Positions 19,333 to 27,821 of a stretch of 64,000 bases of DNA are shown piece after piece. Position 1 is the stretch's first letter. Each line of letters opens with the position of its first letter. The stretch is from Marinitoga piezophila KA3. Lineage in GTDB: Bacteria; Thermotogota; Thermotogae; Petrotogales; Petrotogaceae. The notes beneath the pieces are model-generated. The model did not search any database, had not been told where the DNA came from, and was given only the letters and a program-made list of their open reading frames with translations. The translations under genes were made by a program, and so were the position numbers. The stretch is from NCBI RefSeq assembly GCF_000255135.1, contig NC_016751.1, forward strand, positions 186,001 through 250,000, read 5' to 3'.

Positions 19333-20339
19333 TGAAGGAAGAACCTATTATATTTTCTATTGAAACATCCTGTGATGAAACAGCTGTTGCAATTTTAAAG
19401 GGAAGAAATACAGTACTTTCTAACCTTGTTGTTTCACAAATTGATATACATAAGATATTTGGTGGTGTTGTTCCGGAAATTGCAGCAAGAAAACATCTGA
19501 ATTATTTAAATCAATTAACTAATAAGGCTTTTGAAGAAGCTAATATAAAACCTGAAGAAATTTCTGCTATTGCAGTTACATATGGCCCCGGATTAGTCGG
19601 GGCTTTGCTTATTGGTTTAAATTTTGCAAAAGGGTTGGCTTTAAATTTAAATAAACCATTAATTGGAGTTAATCATTTGTACGGGCATATTTATGCCAAT
19701 TTTATTGCCTTCGATGATTTAGAACCGCCATTTCTCGTTTTGCTTGTTTCTGGTGGTCATACTATGATACTTCATGCGAAAGATTATTTGCATTTTGAAA
19801 TTATTGGTCAAACTATAGATGATGCAGCAGGCGAAGCTTTTGATAAGGTTGCTCGATTGTTGAATCTTGGATACCCTGGCGGTCCTAAAATTGATAAATT
19901 AGCTCAAAATGGAAAACCTATTTATGATTTTCCAAAACCGTTGTATCATAAAGGATATGATTTTAGCTTTAGCGGATTAAAAACTGCACTATTATATTTT
20001 ACTAAGAAAAATGATAATTATAAGATTGAAGATGTGGCGGCTTCATTCCAAAAGGCTTTAATAGATACATTGATTCACAAAACTATGAAGGCAGCTAAAG
20101 ATTTAAAGGTTGATAAAATAATTATTGCAGGTGGTGTTGCTGCAAATTCATATTTAAGAAAAAGAATAGAAGACGAAAAAGCTAAAAGAAAAAATATGAA
20201 AATCTATTTCCCGCCGTTAAATTTATGTACTGATAATGCGCTTATGATTGCACGTGCGGGATATGAAAAATTTATTAGAAATAGTTTTGCCGATTTATCT
20301 CTTGATGCAGTTCCAAATTTGGGGTTGAGAGATATATGA
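19332..20339 (+). CDS. tsaD: tRNA N6-threonylcarbamoyladenosine transferase TsaD
   Basis: A 335-residue Kae1/Qri7 family enzyme that transfers threonylcarbamoyl to A37 of ANN-decoding tRNAs. Features are SIETSCDETAVA at the start, the metal-binding NHLYGHIYA (HxxxH), the ATP-binding VSGGHT, GEAFDKVAR and GGVAANSYLR. Length is normal. It is coupled to clpX (TAATG) and to dus (ATGA). Confidence 0.96.
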   Translation: MKEEPIIFSIETSCDETAVAILKGRNTVLSNLVVSQIDIHKIFGGVVPEIAARKHLNYLNQLTNKAFEEANIKPEEISAIAVTYGPGLVGALLIGLNFAKGLALNLNKPLIGVNHLYGHIYANFIAFDDLEPPFLVLLVSGGHTMILHAKDYLHFEIIGQTIDDAAGEAFDKVARLLNLGYPGGPKIDKLAQNGKPIYDFPKPLYHKGYDFSFSGLKTALLYFTKKNDNYKIEDVAASFQKALIDTLIHKTMKAAKDLKVDKIIIAGGVAANSYLRKRIEDEKAKRKNMKIYFPPLNLCTDNALMIARAGYEKFIRNSFADLSLDAVPNLGLRDI

Positions 20340-21229
20340 TAGAAGGTAAAATTGGATTGGCACCAATGGCAGATTATACAGATTATGCATATAGAGAAAT
20401 ATGCAGGAAGAATGGTGCAGAATTTACTTTTACTGAAATGATTAGTGTAGAAGCATTAATTAGAGATAAAAAAGAAAGTTTTTCAATGTTGCCAAAAGAA
20501 AATGAAAAAGATATTGGTATTCAATTATTTGGTTCTAATATAGAAAGTTTTATAAAAGCTGCAAAATTAGTTGAAAATAAAGGAAATTGGATTGACATAA
20601 ATGCCGGTTGCCCTGTTAAAAAAGTAATAAAAAAAGGAGCAGGTTCGGCTTTATTAAAGGATTTAGATAAGTTGGGAAATATTATTAAAGCATTAAAGGA
20701 AAATGTTGAAATTCCAGTGGGAGTAAAAATCAGATTGGGTTTTGATGAGGATATTGCAGAAAAGATAATCGAAGTTGTTCAAAAGAATAATGCTAATTAT
20801 GTTATTGTCCATGCCAGAACTCAAAAACAATTATATTCTGGAGAGGCGAATTGGAAAAGGTTTAGAGATTTAAAAAAAATTTGTGATATTCCTTTAGGAG
20901 CAAGTGGAGATATTTATTCATATGAAGATGCGCAAATTTTAATGAGTGAATATAATGTAGATTTTGTAATTGTTGCTCGTGGAAGTATGGGCAATCCATG
21001 GATTTTCTCAAATAGAAAGCCAGAATTTGAAGAATTTAAATTAACAATTTTAGAACATATTAAAATGATGATAGATGATTATGGTGAAGAAAAAGCAATT
21101 AGAAGATTTAAAAAGATTTTTATTGCTTACACAAAAGGTTTAAAAAATGCCAGGGAAATAAGAAAACAAATTCCATATATTAACACATATAACGATTTAG
21201 AAAAAATTGTTTATGCATTAGAAAAATAA
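20336..21229 (+). CDS. dus: tRNA-dihydrouridine synthase
   Basis: A 297-residue FMN TIM-barrel enzyme reducing uridines in tRNA. It opens with LAPMADYTDYAYR, and has the proton-donor cysteine in NAGCPVKKV, KIRLGF, VHARTQKQLYSGEANW and RGSMGNPWIF. It is slightly short in the C-terminal helical domain compared with E. coli DusB, as in Thermotoga homologues. Translationally coupled to tsaD; it ends in a shared terminator. Confidence 0.93.
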   Translation: MIEGKIGLAPMADYTDYAYREICRKNGAEFTFTEMISVEALIRDKKESFSMLPKENEKDIGIQLFGSNIESFIKAAKLVENKGNWIDINAGCPVKKVIKKGAGSALLKDLDKLGNIIKALKENVEIPVGVKIRLGFDEDIAEKIIEVVQKNNANYVIVHARTQKQLYSGEANWKRFRDLKKICDIPLGASGDIYSYEDAQILMSEYNVDFVIVARGSMGNPWIFSNRKPEFEEFKLTILEHIKMMIDDYGEEKAIRRFKKIFIAYTKGLKNAREIRKQIPYINTYNDLEKIVYALEK

Positions 21230-21255
21230 TACCCTTTTTAAGGGTATTATTTTTT
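21225..21255. terminator. Bidirectional terminator between dus and the GAF/kinase-like gene
   Basis: Stem of 12 bases (21225-21236 and 21240-21251) with a three-base loop and T runs on both strands. It overlaps both stop codons, so the convergent genes share it. Confidence 0.85.
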
Positions 21256-22614
21256 TGGGATAATGAAATCTAAAATTATTTTATCTTCGTTAATTTGAAC
21301 ATTTGATTTAATATGATAATTTTCAAATATACCAAATGGTATTTTAAAAAGCTCCTTAATCTTTTCTTCGCTTATTGACATATTAATTGGGTATGCTGTA
21401 ATTATCACTTTTATCTCACGTAAACTTATTTTTTCGTGTGAAATTTCAAAAGAAATGTTTTTATCTGTTTTTAAATCTTTTAATATTGTTAGGAAAATAC
21501 TGAAAAAGGCATTTGAAATAATTTCTTTCTGAAAGTATATTTTAGTATGAAAAATATTCAATATTTTAAAATCAATATCAGGTAAAAATATTTTTATACG
21601 TTTTCCAATATCTTCAAGTAAATCATAGATATCCACAAGTTCTATTTTTTTATCTTTAAAGAATTTAGATTTATATTTATCAGATGCACTTTGTAATCTT
21701 TTAACAGTTTCTTTTATATTTTCTGCTAATCGTGGATCTTTGTCTTTTAACATAAAAGCTATCATATTTAATGAGGTTAAGGTGCTATTTACCTCTTGAA
21801 GCAATTCCCAGGATACAAAATTCATCATTAAAATTTCTTTGGAATTTTCAGAATATACATCTATGGTTTTTGTAATTTCTTCAAGATGTTTTAATAATAA
21901 TATACTTTTAAAGAATTCTTCTATTTTTTCAACATACTCAATATCATAATTTTCACCATATACTATCTCAAGCACCTTGTCTCCAAATCTTATCCCCTTT
22001 CCAGTATATTGTGAATCATGAAAAACAAATGTAATTTTTGCATTCAATTCTTTTTTTACCGCACTTAAAACCTTTCCTAAAAATTCAAATGTATTTTTTG
22101 AGTTAGAATATGAATCTATCATAATTTTTAATGCAATAATAAATCTATTAAACTTTCTACGTTCCTTATTTATTTCTTCTAAAAGAACAATATTATATAT
22201 AGTAGGAATTAAAAAAACTTCCTGCTCTTTTATAATTTCAATATCTTTATTGATAAAAGACGAATTTTTTCTATTTAAATTTAAAAAACCTATTAATTTA
22301 TCTTTGAAATACATTGGAAAAATAATAGATGATTTTATTTCCTCTCGTTTTTTACCTTTTAAATCAGGAAATTCTGATAAATCTTCAAGAATAACAGGCT
22401 TCTTCATTCTGGAAACAAGTCTGTCAATTTCACCAACAGAGATTTTTTCAATTTCAATGGTAAGATTTTTTTCAGCCTTGTATATAATATTTTCATTTTC
22501 ATCAAGAACAAGAATAGAGCCAGAATCAGCTCTTACTTTTTTTATTATTAAATCAAAAATTTTACTAATATATTCATTAAACTCCGAAAAAGTTAGATTA
22601 GATATAAAGGACAT
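21247..22614 (-). CDS. GAF-domain protein with degenerate histidine-kinase-like C-terminus
   Basis: A 455-residue protein. Residues about 10-150 are a GAF domain (ADSGSILVLDE, IIFPMYFKDKLIGFLNL). Residues about 265-330 look like a kinase dimerisation helix pair (VSWELLQEVNSTLTSLN), but the expected phosphoacceptor His is Gln/Glu. The C-terminal ATPase-like part lacks clear N and G boxes. It is probably a signalling protein without kinase activity, acting by binding or on the response regulator gene immediately upstream (10-base gap). Confidence 0.65.
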   Translation of the reverse strand: MSFISNLTFSEFNEYISKIFDLIIKKVRADSGSILVLDENENIIYKAEKNLTIEIEKISVGEIDRLVSRMKKPVILEDLSEFPDLKGKKREEIKSSIIFPMYFKDKLIGFLNLNRKNSSFINKDIEIIKEQEVFLIPTIYNIVLLEEINKERRKFNRFIIALKIMIDSYSNSKNTFEFLGKVLSAVKKELNAKITFVFHDSQYTGKGIRFGDKVLEIVYGENYDIEYVEKIEEFFKSILLLKHLEEITKTIDVYSENSKEILMMNFVSWELLQEVNSTLTSLNMIAFMLKDKDPRLAENIKETVKRLQSASDKYKSKFFKDKKIELVDIYDLLEDIGKRIKIFLPDIDFKILNIFHTKIYFQKEIISNAFFSIFLTILKDLKTDKNISFEISHEKISLREIKVIITAYPINMSISEEKIKELFKIPFGIFENYHIKSNVQINEDKIILDFIIPKK

Positions 22615-22626
22615 AATATATAGCCC

Positions 22627-23016
22627 TCATAAACCCAAAGATTTTTTCCATCTTTTCACACGAGTAAGATTTTCCTTAACTAATTTTAATATCAGTTCTG
22701 GCTCAAACGGCTTCTCAACGAAATCAGTTGCACCAAGAGTTAGTGCATGCAAAACATAATCCGGACTTGAATAAGCAGTCATCATAATTACAGTAGTTAA
22801 TGGTGACATTTTCTTTATTCTTCTTAAAACCTCTATTCCATCTAAATCCTCCATTATTATATCCAATAATACAACATCATATTCTGTATGCTTAAGTAAT
22901 TCTATAGCTTCGCTTCCTTTTTCTACATCGTTAACTTCAATATTTTTTGAAGTTAGTAATTCTCTTAAAAATTCTCTAATTACTTTATCATCATCAACAA
23001 CTAGAACCTTTCCCAT
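22627..23016 (-). CDS. CheY-like response regulator
   Basis: A 129-residue single REC domain: VVDDDKVIR (acid pocket), phosphoacceptor D52 in VVLLDIIM, T in MMTAYSS, and K in VEKPFEP. There is no output domain. I start at the ATG at 23016 because GGAGG lies 8 bases before it; a longer frame would start with a TTG that overlaps this site. It is followed at once by the GAF/degenerate-kinase gene, suggesting a paired pathway. Confidence 0.88.
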   Translation of the reverse strand: MGKVLVVDDDKVIREFLRELLTSKNIEVNDVEKGSEAIELLKHTEYDVVLLDIIMEDLDGIEVLRRIKKMSPLTTVIMMTAYSSPDYVLHALTLGATDFVEKPFEPELILKLVKENLTRVKRWKKSLGL

Positions 23017-23477
23017 AATTTCATCCTCCAATCAAAAAATTTCTCCATGATAAGTATACCATAAAAATTCAAATCTGGAATTTTTTTATCAATTAAATTT
23101 ATACATTATATATTTTAATATATATTATATATTCATAGATAAAATTTATTTATTAAAAATTAAAAATAATCAATTTCATTTTTCTTATACATCAAATATT
23201 TATATTATACAATAGATAAATTATTATATATTCAATAATAAATTATATAATGCAATATACATTAATACGACCAATAGAAAAATCAAAAACAAACAAAGAC
23301 CACAAATACAATGTAATAATTATTATATATTGTATAAACTATATATATTATATAAAAAAGTACTAAAAAAATATTTCATCTAGAAAAAATAGATAATGTC
23401 TCATACTCAAATATTTGTATTTTTATAGGTATATTTAATAGAAAAATAGCGATTTTTAGCTTTATTAAAGACTTTCT

Positions 23478-23513
23478 CTTAACTTCGGTAAATTTTGATT
23501 TACCGAAGTTAAG
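23478..23513. repeat. Perfect 15-base inverted repeat
   Basis: CTTAACTTCGGTAAA and its exact complement flank a six-base loop (TTTTGA). It is not followed by a T run on either strand, so it is not an ordinary terminator. It lies alone in noncoding DNA; it could be a structured RNA, an operator, or a relic of a mobile element. Confidence 0.6.
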
Positions 23514-23581
23514 TGGAAAAATATAATTTTACCAGGTATCAAAATTTATGATTTTTAAAAATTAGCGATTTTAAAGGCAAT

Positions 23582-23615
23582 AAAAAAATCGGATGATTAA
23601 TTTATCATCCGATTT
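23582..23615 (-). terminator. Terminator of the ABC exporter gene
   Basis: Stem of 12 bases (23586-23597 and 23604-23615) followed on the minus strand by seven T residues, 75 bases after the exporter's stop. A classic intrinsic terminator. Confidence 0.85.
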
Positions 23616-23689
23616 CAAACAAAGGTCTTATATCGCGAAATTCTTTTTAAGGAAATTTTTCTTGAGTTTTACTATAAAATTAATAAAAT

Positions 23690-25417
23690 TCATTGATTTA
23701 TTTTAGATCGATTTTCAAAATTAACAGCTATATCTCTTAATTTTTTATATAAATCATTTTTCTTTAATAAATTTTCATGAGCATCAAATGAGGTTATCTT
23801 ACTGTTTTCTATTACCGCTATTAAATCACAAATATCTATGATATTAAATTTATGAGAAATTATAATTGCTGATTTATCTTTTAAATGTTCATTTAATATA
23901 TCCAGCAGTTCTTTTTCATTAATTGCATCCAGGTTGGTAAGCGGTTCATCAAGGATTACATATTTTTTATTTGAATACATAATTCTGGCTAATTGAATTC
24001 TATGTTTTTCACCACCAGAAATAAATTCACCATTGCTCCCTAACTTTCTATTTTCTAAATGTTTTAATTTTAATTTTTCGACTATTTCTTCATATCTTTT
24101 TTTATTCCATTCTCGACCTAAAATTATATTTTCCTTTAGTGATTTATTAAATATTTTTACATTTTGTTCATAATAATCCAATTCGTTAAATATTTCTTCA
24201 TGAGTTAAATTCCTTATGTCTTTTCTATTTAAGTATATTTCTCCTTCATATTCTTTTTCAAATCCTAATAAGATGTTTATCAGTGTTGATTTTCCTTCTC
24301 CAGATAAACCAACTATTCCTATTATTTTATTTTTAGGGAATACAATATTTATATTTTTCAATATTTTTCTTCCATTTATTTTGTAGTTTACATTTTTTAA
24401 TGTGTAAAAATTATCTTCAGATAATAACTCCATATATTTTTTATCTTTTCCTTTGTTTTCTTTTGTTTTACTATAAAATTTATTTATTTCATTAATAGTT
24501 ACATCACCTTCTAAAAATGCTTTAGAGAAGTATCTAAAGAATTCAAATGGTTGTTTTATATAAGAATAATAAGTCAATAATACCCATATCTGACCTATTT
24601 CCATATTTCCTTTTAAAACCAGATATGCAGAATAAACTATAATAAACACTTTTGTAAATGCTTCCGGAATTTCAGAAAGCAAAATATTCAATTTCACTCT
24701 TATATATTCTGATTTTAAAAAATAATCTGTTGTAATTTTATTCTTTTCCTGATATTCTCTTGAAAGTTTTTTAACGAAATTTCCGGAAAGTACCTGTATG
24801 ATATTATTAAACGATTCATTTAGAAAGGAATTTATTTTCCTTACTTCATTCATTCCTTTTTCTATATATGGTCTTGTCAATTTATTCATGTTTTTTGAAA
24901 ACAAATAAACTGCCACACCATTTAATAAAAATACTATAAATATTATTTTGCTCCATAAAAATACTATTCCCATAATAAATATCATTCGTACTGTAAGTAA
25001 AATATTTTGGATAAACGAATAATCAAGTACTGCAAATGCGTTATTTAATTGTTCTCTAATTAATGTAGAATAATATGCTGCACCATTTCTGTTAAATTCT
25101 TTTATAGGTATACTAAAAGTTTTTTCAAATATATAGTTTCTCATTTCATCTGCTGCTTTGTATTTATTGTACAAATATATTTTATTTCCTATATAATCTA
25201 ATATTATATTTAATGCAAATAATCCTATTAAAAGATATATATTATTTATATTTAGCGTTTGATTTGACAGATTATCGATTATTTTACCTATAATAACGGG
25301 CGTATATATATTTATGATTATTGGAAAGGAAAGAATTAGACCTCCAATAAGAGTTAAAATCAATCTTTTCCTGCTAATACATCTATAAAAATTTATTATT
25401 TCTTTTATCTTTTTCAT
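23690..25417 (-). CDS. ABC exporter, fused membrane and ATPase domains
   Basis: A 575-residue half-transporter of the type IV exporter class. Residues 1-310 hold about six membrane helices. The ATPase part has GLSGEGKST (Walker A), ISGGEKHRIQLARIM (signature) and YVILDEPLTNLD (Walker B). No C39 peptidase domain. I start at the ATG at 25417, which has AAGGAG 8 bases upstream; a GTG at 25426 overlaps that site. It is divergent from a truncated copy of the helical-repeat gene, echoing the RiPP locus at 27.8-33.2 kb, so it may export peptides. This role is inferred from context. Confidence 0.88.
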   Translation of the reverse strand: MKKIKEIINFYRCISRKRLILTLIGGLILSFPIIINIYTPVIIGKIIDNLSNQTLNINNIYLLIGLFALNIILDYIGNKIYLYNKYKAADEMRNYIFEKTFSIPIKEFNRNGAAYYSTLIREQLNNAFAVLDYSFIQNILLTVRMIFIMGIVFLWSKIIFIVFLLNGVAVYLFSKNMNKLTRPYIEKGMNEVRKINSFLNESFNNIIQVLSGNFVKKLSREYQEKNKITTDYFLKSEYIRVKLNILLSEIPEAFTKVFIIVYSAYLVLKGNMEIGQIWVLLTYYSYIKQPFEFFRYFSKAFLEGDVTINEINKFYSKTKENKGKDKKYMELLSEDNFYTLKNVNYKINGRKILKNINIVFPKNKIIGIVGLSGEGKSTLINILLGFEKEYEGEIYLNRKDIRNLTHEEIFNELDYYEQNVKIFNKSLKENIILGREWNKKRYEEIVEKLKLKHLENRKLGSNGEFISGGEKHRIQLARIMYSNKKYVILDEPLTNLDAINEKELLDILNEHLKDKSAIIISHKFNIIDICDLIAVIENSKITSFDAHENLLKKNDLYKKLRDIAVNFENRSKINQ

Positions 25418-25549
25418 GTATTCCACTCCTTAATCTCTGTATTGTATTAATTAAGTTATACATTTTTTATTTTTCACAAAGTTTTTAGTGTATCTTTGGC
25501 GCTTTATAACACTTTTGACTATCAATTTATATCTCTAATATCTTTTTAT

Positions 25550-25852
25550 CAAGAAAAAAACTCATCACTGAGCTTTTTAAGAAAACAAAGAACTTTAAGG
25601 AATTTGTTTTTAATTATTTTAAGCTCAGTGATGAGGAAATGAAAGTTTTTGATGTGTTTTTAAGAAATTGTGTTCGATACGATATTAAATGGTCCATTAC
25701 TCCTTATCCAAAAAGCAAGATTCGCGATTTTGCAATTAAATATGGTCTTGGTCAAAAAAGAATTGCTTTAGGATATTACTCATTTGAAGATGATGAAAGG
25801 TTTTTGATTGATGGGATTATTGAGGGGTTTTTAATTAAAACCTCATACTGAT
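25550..25852 (+). pseudogene. Truncated copy (3' end) of the 31636-33231 helical-repeat gene
   Basis: These roughly 300 bases are nearly identical to the last 280 bases of the intact gene (32949-33231), in the same frame, encoding MKVFDVFLRNCVRYDIKWSI and what follows. Similarity begins abruptly at about 25550, a few bases before a 15-base inverted repeat also present in the intact gene. The last dozen residues differ (GFLIKTSY at the end). No start region is present, so it is a remnant rather than a gene. It was left by duplication and deletion or by recombination. Confidence 0.85.
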
Positions 25853-25896
25853 TCTTTCACAATTTTCTTTACCTGGTTAAAAGTTTTATAATTTTT

Positions 25897-27597
25897 GGGA
25901 CTATCCAAAATACTGTGTAAATTAATTATAGTTGGTTATAAGAGATTATTTGTGTTTAGGAATAAATATGATGTTTATTCTTAATAATTCAAGAAAATTC
26001 AATACTTTGTGAAATCAAAATATTAGAGTTATAATTTTTAATGAGATATTAAAAATTGTTTGAATAATTTTTTTAATAATCTTTTTGTTTTTTAAGAAGC
26101 TAATTTTTGAGTTTTCACTCCTTTTGCACAATTTAGTGCAATCTTTTAAGAAATATTCACTTTTCAAAGTTTAATATATACAGAATTTTGAATTTTCTTT
26201 TTAATCGTTTGTTCTGTAAATAGGCACTCTATCATCTCCAAAATATATTCTTAACTCATTTAATATTTGTCCCCAATCCCTAATTCTTGTAGTCCATTTT
26301 TCCGTTATTCTCATTGCTGCAAAATATATTGCTTTTATCAATGAGTCATCTGTTGGAAATACGCTTTTGTTTTTGGTTATTTTTCTAAATTGTCTATGAA
26401 CATTTTCTATTGGATTGGTTGTGTATATCAGCCTTCTTATTGGTTCTGAATATTTAAAATAGGCTGATAATTTATCCCAATTATTTTTCCATATTTGTAC
26501 TGCCAAGGGGTGAGTTTCGCCCCATTTTTTTTCGAAATCTTCAAGTGCAGCTTCAGCAGCTTCAAGACTTGGAGCTTGATATATAGGTTTTAAATCCTTA
26601 ACAACAGCTTTTCTATGCTTATGAGGGACATATTTAAATGTATTTCTCAATTGATGGACAATACACATTTGAACTTCAGCATTAGGGAAAGCGGTATGGA
26701 TTGCATCAACAAAACCATTTAACCCATCAACAGAAGCGATTAAAATATCTTTAACACCTCTGGCTTTTAAATCATTCAAGACATTCATCCAGAATCTTGA
26801 GGATTCAGTTTTTTCTATGTATATACCAAGGATATCCTTATATCCATCAAGATTAATACCTATGACGTTATATATAGCCTTTCTTTTAACAACACCATCT
26901 TCTTTTACTGAATAAAATGAAGCGTCCAGATATACAATAGCATATATCTCTTCCAAAGGTCTATTTCTCCAATCATTTATTAAAGGCATTACAGAATTAG
27001 TAATCATACTGATTTTCTCTGGAGAAACTTCCACATCATATATTTCTTTAATATGGTCTCTAATATCCCTGACACTTAATCCTTTTGAATATAGCGATAA
27101 TACCAAATCCTCAATAACAGAAATATGTCTTTGTCTCTTTTAACAATTTGTGGTTCAAATTCTCCATTCCTATCCCTTGGAACTGTTAATTCCATCTCAC
27201 CATTTTTAGTTATTACAGTTTTTTTAGAATAACCATTTCGATAATTATCGTTATCCTCAGGTTTTCTGGAATACTTTTCATATCCAAGTTCATAATCCAT
27301 TTCTGCTTTCAACATTTCTTCAAGCATTATTTTTACAAGCTTTTTGCTTATATCCTCAACATCATTCCAATCCTTAATTCCATTTTCTTTTATATATTGT
27401 TTTATGAAATTCCTATCCACATTGCCAAGAATCTGTTCATTTTCCTCTTTTCTTTTTCTCGGCATTACTATCCCCCCATGTAACCTTTTTTTCAAAATCC
27501 CCTTTCTCTTTCACCACACTACTGGGCTTCCTTTTTTCACATATTCATTCTTTTTATTTTTCTATTTTTTTATTTACACACTTTTTATTATACTACC
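25897..27597 (-). mobile_element. IS256-family insertion sequence (ends tentative)
   Basis: The element carries an IS256-type transposase on the minus strand, split by a frameshift. The left end beginning GGGACTATCCAAAATACTG (25897) looks like an IS256 terminus, and its complement matches 19 of 27 positions ending at about 27597. No target duplication could be recognised, and the size is a little large for the family, so the borders are uncertain. The right side abuts a broken ABC ATPase gene; the left side abuts the truncated helical-repeat copy. Confidence 0.55.
26201..27465 (-). pseudogene. IS256-family transposase, frameshifted
   Basis: Two overlapping frames together make one mutator-type transposase. 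The first (27465 down to about 27076) starts MPRKRKEENEQ and covers the N-terminal domain (NYRNGYSKKTV, ELTVPRDR). The second (27106 to 26201) holds the DDE core: YLDASFY, SVDGLNGF and TTNPIENVHRQFR with the final Glu. The frame changes near 27120-27130, in a T run after the RDKDI motif; one extra T would restore it. IS256 elements are not known to use programmed frameshifting, so this copy is probably dead. Confidence 0.88.
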
Positions 27598-27795
27598 ATC
27601 ATTTATAATAATGTTTCCTGAAGTTGGTTTCAATAATTTTAAAATCTGTCTTATTAATGTTGTTTTTCCTGCTCCATTTGGACCAATTTATCCAATAATT
27701 TCATTTGTTTTTAAACTAAAATTTATATTATTATTTGCTCTTACTCCATTTGGATATGTTTTGCTTATTTTTTCTACTTTTAATAATTCTTCCAT
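27598..27795 (-). pseudogene. Truncated ABC transporter ATP-binding protein
   Basis: From an ATG at 27795 with a GGAGGT site, the minus strand encodes an ABC ATPase start (LLKVEKISKTYPNGVRANNN), then an in-frame TAA just before the Walker A region [13 protein letters not shown]. The reading is lost at about residue 65 near the IS end. The TAA replaces a codon that is usually Leu in this motif. It sits 26 bases after the exporter stop, so the RiPP operon once had a further ABC component, now broken twice (stop codon and truncation). Confidence 0.85.
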
Positions 27796-27821
27796 TTGTT
27801 ATACCTCCAGAGGATAATTGC

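Larger units (their letters stand above)
23017..23689. other. Long AT-rich noncoding region
   Basis: About 670 bases with no credible gene on either strand. It contains an extended -10 element (TGGTATACT on the minus strand, 23061 to 23053) probably serving the response regulator, stretches of nearly pure A/T at 23090-23350, a perfect 15-base-stem hairpin at 23478-23513, and the terminator of the ABC exporter at 23582-23615. It marks the edge of the accessory region. Confidence 0.5.

Noticed and set aside
23090-23350. Repeated AT stretches as a CRISPR array or origin
   Set aside because: The repeats are simple TATA-type sequence with no regular unit or spacers, and no DnaA-box cluster was seen.
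25639-25851. 70-residue reading frame beginning at an internal ATG
   Set aside because: It is the tail of a truncated duplicate of the 31636-33231 gene, with the frame open further upstream to 25550 and no ribosome site; treated as a pseudogene.
26201-27495. Programmed frameshift in the transposase
   Set aside because: IS256-type transposases are normally made from one frame, and the shift sits in a simple T run; mutation or sequence error is more likely than programmed slippage.
27344-27817. 157-residue plus-strand reading frame
   Set aside because: It lies opposite the transposase start and the broken ABC ATPase, has low-complexity Phe-rich sequence and no ribosome site; a shadow frame.
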